From the NCBI GenBank assembly GCA_009711295.1, contig WLST01000001.1, positions 58,371-122,370 of the forward strand: DNA of 64,000 nucleotides, read 5' to 3'. Positions 35,436 through 44,359 of this stretch are shown here, piece by piece (position 1 is the first letter of the stretch; every line of letters begins with the position of its first letter). The DNA is from Actinomycetota bacterium. GTDB lineage: Bacteria; Actinomycetota; Acidimicrobiia; Acidimicrobiales; Ilumatobacteraceae. The translations under genes and the position numbers were made by a program. The notes under the pieces were generated by a model, which was not told the origin of the DNA, did no database searches, and saw only the letters and a program-made list of their open reading frames with translations.

Positions 35436-36895
35436 GGCTTCAGGCGTTTGTAAGTGGTAATTCCGGCAACGGTTTGCGCTTCGCCGTATTCACCTTGTGC
35501 AATCAATTGATTCAAGAGATCTTGTGGTGCTTGCCCCAGGGTCCCGTCTTTAATAACAAGCCACTTCACTTCGCTCGGGCTCACAAACTTAGAGTCGTCG
35601 TTGAGGAAGTTTGTTTTGATCCACGGGTTGGGAAACGTATAAATGATTTCTCGCTGTGCCGCGTGCGGAACAAAGGCGTAGTGCGCCGACACCACATCGG
35701 TTGGCCCAATTCTGTCGTGTGCTGCTTCCCAGCCGCTGGTGTCGCGTGTTCCATGTGGCCAGTATCCGGTGTTGTACTTAGCGCCAAAGGGGAGAAGCCC
35801 CCACGAGTTCGCTGCAATATATGCACACACCACAACTGCGAGTACTCCCAAGCGGGCGAGTGATCGTGAGCGCCGTTGCAGAAATGCAGCACCTTCAATG
35901 GCGGCCGCAATTGCTGCCACATTGGGAATTGCCTGGTAGTGATACATCATTGCCCAGGTGAAGTCGGCAGTGGTGAGAATGTTGATGAAGTACTGCGGCA
36001 GCCCCATGAGCAAGGTGAGTGGCGCCAGTAGTGAGAGAAATGCAAGTGGCGATGTAATGCGCCCGCCATAGGCCACGGCATTATTTTGATACAGGCGGTC
36101 GACAAACATCGAAGGATGTCGCAGTGATGTCTTTACTACTTCAGTGGGAGTAGTGCCCAAATTGCCGTATAGGGCGCCGTATGCGCTGTAGTCGCCTGCA
36201 AGGTGAGGTACAAACCACACGCCGATGATAAGGAAATAGAGAACTGCTCCGCCGAAGAGCATGGCTCCAAAACGCAAACGTTTGCGGAACATCAGCAAAA
36301 TGCCGAGCCCCATGACAGCGAGTGCAATGTCTTCTTTCCACAGCATCGCAACAGCAATCCACGCAATGGTGACAACGTTGTGTCGCGTGATGTGTTTTCC
36401 TATTCCCTCTGGGCGTGACGTTGCATAGTGGTAGCCCATCAAGAGAAAAGGAAGTGCCATGGTCTCGGGGTGGAAAGTTTCCCAAGCGAGGTACGCGGTG
36501 GTGGGCAACAAGAGCCAGGCAATGCCAAAGGCCAGTGCAGAAAATTCACTTTTCAAACGATGGCGCGCGATGAGAAAAACCGGGTATGCCGCACAAGCCA
36601 ATGCAATCACTTGAAACATATTCCACAGGTTTGGCCCGCCACCGAGCCAAACGAATGGCACGAGAAAGTAATACATGAACATTGCATGGTGCCCAAAGAC
36701 AGGAAGGCCACAAACGGTATTGAACCATTTGCCATGAGCAAGTAGCCAGAGCGATTGGTCATGGATGCCGAGGTCGAAGTCGAAAGTGGCGTATGCATCT
36801 TGGCGATGGACAACCAAACGACCCACCACAATGATCCATGTGAAAATGGAGGCCCATATGAGCGCGGAGGAAAGCGACTTGCGCACAGCAGGCAT
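35432..36895 (-). CDS. DUF2079 polytopic membrane protein
   Basis: 487 aa with about eleven hydrophobic segments. The N-terminal FDFDLGIHDQSLWLLAHGKWFNTV and later AYLAWETFHPETMALPF match the DUF2079 signature (D-x-G-x-x-x-Q, then FHPE). DUF2079 proteins resemble GT-C glycosyltransferases that use polyprenyl-phosphate sugars, with the first-loop Asp as catalytic candidate. The substrate is unknown. Its stop overlaps the stop of the converging NarL regulator by 4 bases. Confidence 0.85.
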   Translation of the reverse strand: MPAVRKSLSSALIWASIFTWIIVVGRLVVHRQDAYATFDFDLGIHDQSLWLLAHGKWFNTVCGLPVFGHHAMFMYYFLVPFVWLGGGPNLWNMFQVIALACAAYPVFLIARHRLKSEFSALAFGIAWLLLPTTAYLAWETFHPETMALPFLLMGYHYATSRPEGIGKHITRHNVVTIAWIAVAMLWKEDIALAVMGLGILLMFRKRLRFGAMLFGGAVLYFLIIGVWFVPHLAGDYSAYGALYGNLGTTPTEVVKTSLRHPSMFVDRLYQNNAVAYGGRITSPLAFLSLLAPLTLLMGLPQYFINILTTADFTWAMMYHYQAIPNVAAIAAAIEGAAFLQRRSRSLARLGVLAVVVCAYIAANSWGLLPFGAKYNTGYWPHGTRDTSGWEAAHDRIGPTDVVSAHYAFVPHAAQREIIYTFPNPWIKTNFLNDDSKFVSPSEVKWLVIKDGTLGQAPQDLLNQLIAQGEYGEAQTVAGITTYKRLKP

Positions 36896-36965
36896 TGAGA
36901 AAAAATACTACTCCGAGTTCTGATATTTTGGTCATGTAGCGACGAACAAGGGGTAAGTGAGCACC

Positions 36966-37877
36966 ATGGCAAGTAAAGAAGCAGAAGCATTCCTTCAACA
37001 AGTGCGTGAGTACCAAAAACAAGCACTTGGCTCAGCAACTGCAGTTCCCACGCTGGAAGAAATGCGCTTTGGGGCAGAAGCAGTGATGGAAACCGTTGGT
37101 GCCATGCCAAGTGGGGTAGATCTTGAAGAAGTTGACGTCAATGGTCTGTCAGCTTTGTGGGTGCGACACTCTGGGGCCGATACGAAATCAGTGGTGATGT
37201 ACTTCCATGGTGGTGGTTACGTCGTGCAAAGCGCCAATTCACATCGCAAAGTTGCTGCTCACCTTGCATTGCAGAGCAACAGAAACGTTCTGAGCGTGAA
37301 TTATCGGCTCGCTCCCGAGCACGCTCATCCAGCGGCAGTAAACGATGCAGTACTTGCGTATGAGTGGTTATTGAAAGCTGGCTATGCGCCGAGCAAAATC
37401 GCTCTTGCCGGCGACTCGGCAGGTGGAGGGTTGTCTGTTGCACTGATGGTTGCATTGAAAAATCAGAAAATCGAGCAGCCAGCTGGCGCAGTTGTATTTT
37501 CTCCGTGGGTAGATCTTGAGGGCACCGGTGAATCTATGGATTCCAAAGCAAGCGTCGACCTCATGGTTGACCGTCATGCTCTTGCGCTCATGGCAAACAT
37601 GTTTATTGCAGGAGGCTCACTTCGCGACCCGCTCGCTGCTCCGTTGTATGCAGACCTCGCCGGAGTTGCGCCTCTTTATATTCAAGTAGGAGGCGATGAA
37701 GCATTGCTCGATGACTCCACCCGTTTAGCGACACGTGCAGCCCATGCCGGAGTACCAGTGCGCTTAGAAGTTTTTCCCGAAATGCAGCACGTCTTTCAAT
37801 CGGGAGTGGGTGTCATTCCTGAAGCCAACGACGCAGTTGCTCGTGCAGGGCAGTGGTTGCAGGGAATCTTGGCCTAA
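36966..37877 (+). CDS. Alpha/beta hydrolase, hormone-sensitive lipase/esterase family
   Basis: 303 aa. Oxyanion-hole motif HGGGYV at about 78, nucleophile elbow GDSAGGG at about 149, acid in VGGDEALLDD at about 246 and His in MQHVFQ at about 276 form a complete Ser-Asp-His triad of the bHSL family. It hydrolyses ester bonds in small acyl substrates. The GTG at 36957 is an alternative start, because AAGGGG lies 3 bases before it and 12 before the ATG. No operon partner on this strand. Confidence 0.88.
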   Translation: MASKEAEAFLQQVREYQKQALGSATAVPTLEEMRFGAEAVMETVGAMPSGVDLEEVDVNGLSALWVRHSGADTKSVVMYFHGGGYVVQSANSHRKVAAHLALQSNRNVLSVNYRLAPEHAHPAAVNDAVLAYEWLLKAGYAPSKIALAGDSAGGGLSVALMVALKNQKIEQPAGAVVFSPWVDLEGTGESMDSKASVDLMVDRHALALMANMFIAGGSLRDPLAAPLYADLAGVAPLYIQVGGDEALLDDSTRLATRAAHAGVPVRLEVFPEMQHVFQSGVGVIPEANDAVARAGQWLQGILA

Positions 37878-37880
37878 GTG

Positions 37881-38825
37881 CTACTTGCCGTTCAGTGCGG
37901 CAACAACAGGTGCAAAGGTGTCAACATCTTCTGCTCCAACAATGACGTAGCTAAAGCCCCAACGTTCGCGGCGAGCAATAAGATCTTCAATGAGCTTGCT
38001 CGGCGGGCCAATGAGGGCAAAGGGTGTTTCTTCCACCATTGATGGCGTGACACCAATCATTTGAGCAACACCATCAATTGTTCCAGCGGCATCGTCGGTG
38101 ACCTTGACAAAAAAGGAACGAATGTTCATTTCAATGCTGGGCAATCGTGACCCTGCTGCATTAATGACGATGTTGACCTTCTCGGTCACGGCCTCGGCGG
38201 TCATGGTGCTAATTGCCTCGGGGCCAACAACGCCTGCGGTCATGGTGCCGTTAATTCCAATGATGTCTGCTTCACGGGCAGCATAAGAAAGAACACGTTT
38301 GCCGCCTCCACCAATCAAGATGGGCGGGTATGGGCGCTGCACGGGTTTTGGCATGCCCACGTAATTCGCCACGTTGTAATGAGTGCCTGAATGGTTCACG
38401 GGGTCGTCACTCATTGCGGCTTTGATGATGGCAAGACCCTCAATGAAGCGGTCGATGCGGACACCTGGTGTGTCATAAGCAATTCCCGACTGCTCATAGT
38501 CGCTCACCATCCAGCCGGCACCTAAACCAATTTCCAAACGACCCTCAGAGAGCAAGTCGATAGTGGCAAGTTCTTTTGCCAGCACAACAGGGTGCTTGTA
38601 GTCGTTGTCCCATACCAGCGCACCAACACGCAGGGTGCTTGTTGCATCGGCCACTGTTTGCAGTGCAGGAATTGGGGCGAGTTGATCGGTGAAGTGGTCG
38701 GGCATGGTGAGACAAGAAAAGCCGTTTGCTTCAGTTTTCTTCGCGAGGTCGACCCACTCTGTGCGGTTCGCGGCGCGTGAGCATTGGACGCCAAAACGAA
38801 AGGGTGCGATGTGGGGAAAAGTCAT
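37881..38825 (-). CDS. LLM-class F420-dependent oxidoreductase (MSMEG_2516-like)
   Basis: 314 aa. The N-terminus (FRFGVQCSRAANRTEWVDLAKKTEANGFSCL) and LSEGRLEIGLGAGWMVSDYEQSGI match the actinobacterial F420-dependent LLM subfamily typified by MSMEG_2516. It is a TIM barrel using the deazaflavin F420; substrate unknown. The start ATG 38825 follows AAGG at 6-base spacing; the frame extends upstream but without conserved sequence. It is divergent from the DUF1566-like lipoprotein gene. Confidence 0.88.
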   Translation of the reverse strand: MTFPHIAPFRFGVQCSRAANRTEWVDLAKKTEANGFSCLTMPDHFTDQLAPIPALQTVADATSTLRVGALVWDNDYKHPVVLAKELATIDLLSEGRLEIGLGAGWMVSDYEQSGIAYDTPGVRIDRFIEGLAIIKAAMSDDPVNHSGTHYNVANYVGMPKPVQRPYPPILIGGGGKRVLSYAAREADIIGINGTMTAGVVGPEAISTMTAEAVTEKVNIVINAAGSRLPSIEMNIRSFFVKVTDDAAGTIDGVAQMIGVTPSMVEETPFALIGPPSKLIEDLIARRERWGFSYVIVGAEDVDTFAPVVAALNGK

Positions 38826-38906
38826 GTGAAACCTTGACATATTCCAGAGCAGTACAGCAAGAAAAGAGGCATGACGTGACTTGCTTCTCCAATACTTATC
38901 CATTAA

Positions 38907-38940
38907 ATTGAATTTGAATTCAATGTCCACCTGGGTGGAC
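38907..38940 (+). promoter_or_regulatory. Two abutting perfect palindromes between divergent genes
   Basis: ATTGAATT-TG-AATTCAAT (38907-38924) is followed directly by GTCCACC-TG-GGTGGAC (38925-38940). Both are perfect inverted repeats with the same two-base TG centre. They end 4 bases before the lipoprotein start codon and lie about 80 bases upstream of the LLM gene. They could be adjoining operators for two regulators; the second could also form an RNA hairpin over the ribosome binding region. Confidence 0.55.
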
Positions 38941-38944
38941 CCAA

Positions 38945-40699
38945 ATGCGGGTAAAGGTGGATGTTGTGGCTCGTTTTACACACATATGGAAAACAGGTGT
39001 TGTTGTAACAGCATTATTGGCAACGGTGGTCGCATGCGGTAGCAGTGATTCATCACGTGAACGCAATGTTGCATTGGTTGCAGGAACTACCTGTGCGAAA
39101 CCTGGTCAGGTATCAAAAATATCGAAGGTGTCAGTGGTGTGTGCGAAAACGATCACCGGCAACATTTGGTATCCAACAATGAAATCTCAGGGTCGCGCGG
39201 TGTCGTGCGCAAAATCAGGTGCTGTGCGTAAAAAGAAAGCTGTGGTGTGGGTGTGTGGTGTTACTAAAGGTAAAAAACTGTGGAATGCCACGTCGCCTTT
39301 GCCAGCGGCGGTATTGCTAGCGGCTGCAGTTGTTGAACCTGGCGTTTCTCAACCGGTAATTATTTTAGAGTCAACCAATGTTGCGACACCTTCACAGCCA
39401 GTTGTGGCTGACAACAATGTGTTGGCAAACCTCGGTATTGCTGACGAACCACCCGTTACGACGCCATCAACTGTTCCTGATGCAACGACAACAACATCGA
39501 CGACGATTGCCAAAACAACTACAACATCGACGACGATTGCCAAAACAACTACAACATCGACGACGATTCCAAAAACAACAACGACAGCAACAACTGCACC
39601 TATTTCATACAAGGTGGGCGACAAAGGCCCTGGTGGTGGAACGGTTTTCTATGTTGCGCCTTCTTCTTTTGCTTCTACAGGTTCTGCCTGTGGCACTGAA
39701 TGTGATTATTTGGAAGCTGCACCCACTGGGTGGATTGCTGCTGCAACGCCTGCTGGGCAAACTAATTGTCAGACGGCTGGCACAAGCTCTACTGATCCGC
39801 GGTGCGCGTGGTCTGGTAATGAATATTCTCGAGTTGGGACCACGGATACAGCGATCGGTACGGGCTACGCGAATACTTCAGCGATGATTCTTCAAGATGA
39901 GACCGTGGCAAAAGCAGCGACTGTTGCCCGTGCATTTCAAGGTGGGGGTAAAACCGATTGGTTTTTACCATCACAAGATGAACTAAATCAGATGCATATC
40001 AATAGGGCTGCAATTGGTGATTTTGTTTCTGGCCCCTATTGGAGCTCGTCTGAGAACGGCGCGGATCGCGCGTGGTACCAGTTCTTCAGCAACGCCGCCC
40101 CTAGCCACGCCAAGAAGACGTGGTTTAACTACGTGCGTCCAGTGCGAGCCTTTTCTGCAACAACGTCAACGGCCTCTGTTTCCTACAAAGTGGGAGATAC
40201 CGGTCCTGGCGGCGGCATCATCTTTTACAAAGATTTAGAACGCCCAATAGGTTCCCAATATTTCGAAGCGGCGTGTGCTGGATGGTCTGATGGCACATGT
40301 GGCGGATACGACATTGCCGACCCGGAACCTAAGTGGGGTTGTCATGGGGTCGCTCTTTCTGGTGCTGATGGAAGCGCAATTGGGGATGGTAAGCAGAACA
40401 CGGCCGATATTCTGAGTGAGTGTAAAGAGGCTCGCATTGCCGCTTCTCTTGCCGATAAATTGGTGTTGGGCGGCCAATCCGATTGGTTTTTGGCATCAAA
40501 AGATGAGCTGAATCAGATGTACCTCCAGAAGTCGGCAGTTGGCGGTTTAGATTCTTTTTCCTATTGGACTTCGACTGAGTTCGGCCTTGATAGCAAGATT
40601 GGTGCGGTTTATCAAGCTTTTTACAAAGGCTTTCGCGGCTCTCAAAGTTCCCTCGCAAAGCAAGGGTTTACCGGTGTTCGGCCGGTGCGTTCTTTCTAG
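38945..40699 (+). CDS. Lipoprotein with Thr-rich linker and two DUF1566-like domains
   Basis: 584 aa. A lipoprotein signal ends VVAC (Cys31). An N-terminal region of about 100 residues contains several Cys, then comes a Thr/Ser linker with a 10-residue tandem repeat (TTSTTIAKTT). Two homologous C-terminal domains (about 219-403 and 410-584) each begin YKVGDxGPGGGxxFY, include W-F-L-P/A-S-x-D-E-L-N-Q-M, a YW(S/T)S(S/T)E motif, and end VRPVR(A/S)F, as in DUF1566/Lcl-type C-type-lectin-like domains. Probably a surface-binding protein. No obvious Shine-Dalgarno; palindromes lie just upstream. Confidence 0.8.
   Translation: MRVKVDVVARFTHIWKTGVVVTALLATVVACGSSDSSRERNVALVAGTTCAKPGQVSKISKVSVVCAKTITGNIWYPTMKSQGRAVSCAKSGAVRKKKAVVWVCGVTKGKKLWNATSPLPAAVLLAAAVVEPGVSQPVIILESTNVATPSQPVVADNNVLANLGIADEPPVTTPSTVPDATTTTSTTIAKTTTTSTTIAKTTTTSTTIPKTTTTATTAPISYKVGDKGPGGGTVFYVAPSSFASTGSACGTECDYLEAAPTGWIAAATPAGQTNCQTAGTSSTDPRCAWSGNEYSRVGTTDTAIGTGYANTSAMILQDETVAKAATVARAFQGGGKTDWFLPSQDELNQMHINRAAIGDFVSGPYWSSSENGADRAWYQFFSNAAPSHAKKTWFNYVRPVRAFSATTSTASVSYKVGDTGPGGGIIFYKDLERPIGSQYFEAACAGWSDGTCGGYDIADPEPKWGCHGVALSGADGSAIGDGKQNTADILSECKEARIAASLADKLVLGGQSDWFLASKDELNQMYLQKSAVGGLDSFSYWTSTEFGLDSKIGAVYQAFYKGFRGSQSSLAKQGFTGVRPVRSF
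39491..39580 (+). repeat. 30-bp tandem repeat, three units
   Basis: Units at 39491-39520 and 39521-39550 are identical; the third at 39551-39580 has a few changes. Each unit starts ACAACATCGACGACGATT and encodes TTSTTIAKTT-type sequence in the lipoprotein linker. Copy number could vary between strains by slippage. Confidence 0.9.
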
Positions 40700-40779
40700 C
40701 AATTCAGTTATTGATGAACGATGGCGTGTGATGTGTCATAGAACGCAACACCTCTCTGTACTCAGGTACCGTAGAGATT

Positions 40780-43149
40780 GTGCCGAATGCAAAGGATTTC
40801 TTCCGTAAGTTTGCGACGAAAGATTATCTTTCGCGCGTAGGCGGCACTGTAGGAAAGATGAGCATCGTGCTCATGGCTGGCGCGCTTCTTGTGAGCGCTC
40901 TCGTTGTTGCAATGGCGCCACGTGTGTGGGGAATTGCTACAGCACATAGCGAAAAACCAGTCACGCTTCCTGCGTTTACCGGAATCGCACAGCGTTCGTA
41001 CCTGTACGACGTGAATGGCGCTCAAATTGGCGCGTTCCAGGTGGAGAATAGCCAGCCAGTCAAAATGCAAGAAGTGCCGGTCGACGTCACGGCGGCAATT
41101 CTTGCAGTGGAAGATGCTGGCTTCTACGGGCACAAAGGTGTGAACCTGCGCGCTTTGGTACGTGCAACGCTGTCGAACTTCAATGCGGGAAGCTCGCGGC
41201 AAGGTGCCTCAACCATTACTCAGCAAGTGGTGAAAAATGAATATCTTGCAGGCTTGCCGCGCGATGGCCGGTACAAAGTGCTGCAGACAAGGTATGCCGC
41301 ATTGCTAGAGAAGCAAGCGACAAAGCCACAAATTCTTGAGAGGTATTTGAACACCGTATTTTTCGGAAATAATGCTTACGGTATTGAAGCTGCTGCAGAA
41401 ATATATTTTGGCGTTGGTGTGGAAAAGCTCACCTTGGTGCAGGGCGCATTTCTGGCTGGCCTCATTCAGGCACCTACCAGTTACGACCCCATTCGCCACC
41501 CTGAACGGTCGCGGCAACGTTTTACTCAATCTTTGAATCGCCTTGTGGTTGAGGACTTAATGACAAAAGAAGAAGCTGCACGTTTGGCCAAAGAGTGGCC
41601 GTTGCCAGAAGTGGTGCAAAGTGTTCCGCAGAAGTCGGTAGAGCGCACGTACTTTTCTGAAACGGTGAAAGATTACTTATTGAACCGCAGCGATATTTTG
41701 GGCCCTACGTATCAAGAGCGATACAACGCGCTCTTTCGTGGTGGTCTCAAGATCTACACCACACTCGATAATAGTTATCAAAAAGCTGCAGAAAAGGCCG
41801 CGGCTGAGAAGCTTCCAGCAAACAAGCAAGGTATTCAGTCAGCAGTGTTGTCATTAGACACTGCAACCGGTGGCGTGCGTGCCATGGTGGGCGGGCCTGG
41901 TTTTGTTCCTGGGCAAAGTGAAGTCAACATGACACTGCGCAGGCGTCAAACAGGGTCGAGTGTCAAGATCTTTATTTTGGCTGCTGCCTTGCAAGCCGGA
42001 GCTGAAGGAATAGATCTCATCGATGGCACCTTGCCGTGCACCTTGCCAAACCCGGGTAAGCCTGAAGAGCCTTTTGTTGTGACAAAAGGTGTGAGCCGCC
42101 CGCTGGGTTCGCTCGAAGAAATGACCTGGTATTCCATTAACTGTGCATATAGCAGGCTCTCGCAAATTGTGGGGCTGAATCGTTTGGTCGACACCACGTA
42201 TCGCATGACGCAGTCGATGTATCTGAATCGTGAAACGTATTCCATTCAGCCGTATGCGAGTTTTGCGACGGGCGCAAATGAAATGAGCCCTTTCGATATG
42301 GCGAGCGGGGCGCAAACTATTGCCAATGGCGGTTTGCACAAGCAGCCGTACTTCATTGACCGCATCGAGAACGTCTCGGGAACGATGTACGAGCACAACG
42401 ACCCAGGAACACAAGTGTTCGCAAAAGAAATTGCCGATAAGGAAGTGGCCATTTTGAAAGGTGTTCTCACGAAGGGCACTGCCCGTCGTAGTGCGCTCGA
42501 CAAAGAACGCCCCGCTGGTGGAAAAACGGGTACGCAAGACGACAACACCAACGCATGGTTTGTTGGGTTTACCAAAGAACTCACCACTGCCGTGTGGGTG
42601 GGCGACCCTCGCGCATATACCTCGATGGTAGGAATCCCTGAGTTCGTTGCAGCGGGAGTGCCGCGTGTGCAGGGCGCAACATTCCCCGCAGCTATCTGGA
42701 AGGCATACAACGATGTCGCTCTCGTTGATGCTCCCATTGTCGATTGGGATGCGGCCGTTCCACCAAGCCGTGGTTCAATGCGTTTGTATTTGCCCGGTGT
42801 CGACTGTGTTGCTCAGCTGGTGTCGGGTGCATTGCCACGCAGGTTTACTGGCAATGTGGTGGCCTTCGACCCCATGTGGTTAACCACAACTACAGTTCAG
42901 CCAATTGGTGATCCGGCAGCCGGAGCTGCTACCTCAATGCCAAGTACAACCACCACGGTGCCTGTGGTGGTTCCTGGGGCTCAGGGCCCACCAGTGGTGA
43001 GCATCGTCGACCCGGGCACCACCATTTTGCCGTCGAATACCAACCCATTTTCTCCTCTACCAACGCTCGACCCGTTGCGGAACCTGGTTTTCGACTGTGC
43101 AAAACCTCTTCCAGGAAGCGTGCAAACGAGTATTCCGACACCTGGGTAA
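40780..43149 (+). CDS. Class A penicillin-binding protein (transglycosylase/transpeptidase)
   Basis: 789 aa, bifunctional peptidoglycan synthase. Membrane anchor about 28-47. The GT51 domain has catalytic E111 in VEDAGFYGHKGVN, GASTITQQVVKN (142-153) and ILERYLNTVFFGNNAYG. The transpeptidase domain has SxxK S393-K396, SxN S452-N454 and KTG 582-584. A Pro/Thr-rich tail closes the protein. The GTG start at 40780 directly precedes the basic N-terminal region. It is followed after 12 bases by the zinc-ribbon gene. Confidence 0.93.
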   Translation: MPNAKDFFRKFATKDYLSRVGGTVGKMSIVLMAGALLVSALVVAMAPRVWGIATAHSEKPVTLPAFTGIAQRSYLYDVNGAQIGAFQVENSQPVKMQEVPVDVTAAILAVEDAGFYGHKGVNLRALVRATLSNFNAGSSRQGASTITQQVVKNEYLAGLPRDGRYKVLQTRYAALLEKQATKPQILERYLNTVFFGNNAYGIEAAAEIYFGVGVEKLTLVQGAFLAGLIQAPTSYDPIRHPERSRQRFTQSLNRLVVEDLMTKEEAARLAKEWPLPEVVQSVPQKSVERTYFSETVKDYLLNRSDILGPTYQERYNALFRGGLKIYTTLDNSYQKAAEKAAAEKLPANKQGIQSAVLSLDTATGGVRAMVGGPGFVPGQSEVNMTLRRRQTGSSVKIFILAAALQAGAEGIDLIDGTLPCTLPNPGKPEEPFVVTKGVSRPLGSLEEMTWYSINCAYSRLSQIVGLNRLVDTTYRMTQSMYLNRETYSIQPYASFATGANEMSPFDMASGAQTIANGGLHKQPYFIDRIENVSGTMYEHNDPGTQVFAKEIADKEVAILKGVLTKGTARRSALDKERPAGGKTGTQDDNTNAWFVGFTKELTTAVWVGDPRAYTSMVGIPEFVAAGVPRVQGATFPAAIWKAYNDVALVDAPIVDWDAAVPPSRGSMRLYLPGVDCVAQLVSGALPRRFTGNVVAFDPMWLTTTTVQPIGDPAAGAATSMPSTTTTVPVVVPGAQGPPVVSIVDPGTTILPSNTNPFSPLPTLDPLRNLVFDCAKPLPGSVQTSIPTPG

Positions 43150-43161
43150 TAGCCTGCAAGT

Positions 43162-43866
43162 GTGTCGATCTTGGTTCATCTCTATGACCTGCAAATGCTC
43201 GATACCACCCTTGAGCAACTGCGCCATCACTTCATCACTTTGCCTGAGCGCGAGGCATTGGCCGTAGTTCAAAAAAATATTGCCGATTGCGCATCGCAAA
43301 TATCGTCGGGTGAAATGCGTCAACAAGAACTTGAAAAATTGTTGAATGTTGCTGAAGCAACCAGTGCAACTCTACGTAAAAAACGAGAGCGGCTTGAACA
43401 GCAAATGAAAACCGTTATTGCTCCGCGCGAAGCAGAAGCGCTTCAGCACGAGATTCTGACGGTGAACACTGAATTGAATACAGCCGATGAAGAGTCGCTG
43501 GCCTTCATGGAAGAGTCGGAACACATCGATTCCACTCTTGTGGCGGCGCGTGCAGCGCTCGTCGAGTTGCGCACTGCAGAAGTTACTGCCACCGCAGCAT
43601 TACATGAAGCCGAGGAGTATAAAAAAGCCGAAGCTCGTGATGTAGAGGAAAAGCGTCAACGCCTTGCCGAGACACTCGATGAAAAGTGGTCGGCCGCATA
43701 TGAACTGCGCCGCTCACAGCACAAAGGCATTGCTGTGGCGAAGGTAAAAAATCACGTGTGTGGTGGTTGCCATCTCGACTTGTCTACATCTGAGGTCGAC
43801 CTACTCAAAAAAGAAACAGACGAAAACAGGGAATGCCCGAACTGTGCTCGGTGGTTGGTGTTCTAG
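43162..43866 (+). CDS. Coiled-coil protein with C4 zinc ribbon (DUF164/CdsZ-type)
   Basis: 234 aa. A long antiparallel coiled coil (about 10-185) is followed by a C-terminal zinc ribbon, CGGCHLDLS and CPNCARWLV. This is the conserved actinobacterial zf-RING_7/DUF164 arrangement, often encoded next to a Nif3-like protein, which is not present here. The role is probably nucleic-acid or protein binding. The GTG start sits 12 bases after the PBP stop; the next gene begins on the base after its stop codon. Confidence 0.85.
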   Translation: MSILVHLYDLQMLDTTLEQLRHHFITLPEREALAVVQKNIADCASQISSGEMRQQELEKLLNVAEATSATLRKKRERLEQQMKTVIAPREAEALQHEILTVNTELNTADEESLAFMEESEHIDSTLVAARAALVELRTAEVTATAALHEAEEYKKAEARDVEEKRQRLAETLDEKWSAAYELRRSQHKGIAVAKVKNHVCGGCHLDLSTSEVDLLKKETDENRECPNCARWLVF

Positions 43867-44355
43867 ATGTTTTTCTGGTTTGTCGCCGCGGCAATATTTT
43901 CGGTTCGATTTGTTTTCCAAGACCCGCGGTTCGACTATCGACTACTTGTCGTAGGGGTTCTTCTTCCCGATGCCATCGACATTTGGTTCGGTGGTGCACG
44001 AGTGCTGCACACACTTCTTTTCAGTGTTTCCATGTTGGTGGTTATTATGTTGGCGACACGAACAAGGAAAGTTCTGCGTAAGCGCCTCTTGCCGCTCGCT
44101 ATTGGCACCTTTATGCATCTCATTTTCGATGGGGCATTCACTGCGACGAAAGTGTTCTGGTGGCCTTTTGGGGGTGTGTCATTCGGCGATGCTGAACTTC
44201 CTGTGGCGCAACGCATGGGGCTCAACGTTGTAATGGAAATTGCTGGCGTCATCTTCCTTGTTGTCTTAGTGCGACAATGTGGCCTCGCCCATGCAGATCG
44301 GCGTCATAACTTTTTACGTACCGGAATACTTTCGCCAATGGGCGAAGAGAAGTAA
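43867..44355 (+). CDS. YdjM-like membrane metal-dependent hydrolase family protein
   Basis: 162 aa with about four membrane helices. Conserved polar residues sit as in the YdjM/DUF457 family: LLPDAIDIWFGG, LHTLLFS, and FMHLIFDGAF followed by FWWPFGG. That gives Asp/His pairs suited to a membrane-embedded metal site. Biochemical function is unproven. It begins on the base after the zinc-ribbon stop and ends 4 bases before the phosphatase GTG, so it is part of a tight four-gene run from the PBP. Confidence 0.72.
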   Translation: MFFWFVAAAIFSVRFVFQDPRFDYRLLVVGVLLPDAIDIWFGGARVLHTLLFSVSMLVVIMLATRTRKVLRKRLLPLAIGTFMHLIFDGAFTATKVFWWPFGGVSFGDAELPVAQRMGLNVVMEIAGVIFLVVLVRQCGLAHADRRHNFLRTGILSPMGEEK

Positions 44356-44359
44356 CGCC

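Noticed and set aside
39491-39580. Short regular repeat considered as a CRISPR array
   Set aside because: Units are contiguous with no spacers and encode the protein's Thr-rich linker.
41854-42537. 227-codon open frame antisense to the penicillin-binding protein gene
   Set aside because: It lies inside the transpeptidase domain coding sequence with all motifs intact on the other strand; no homology features.
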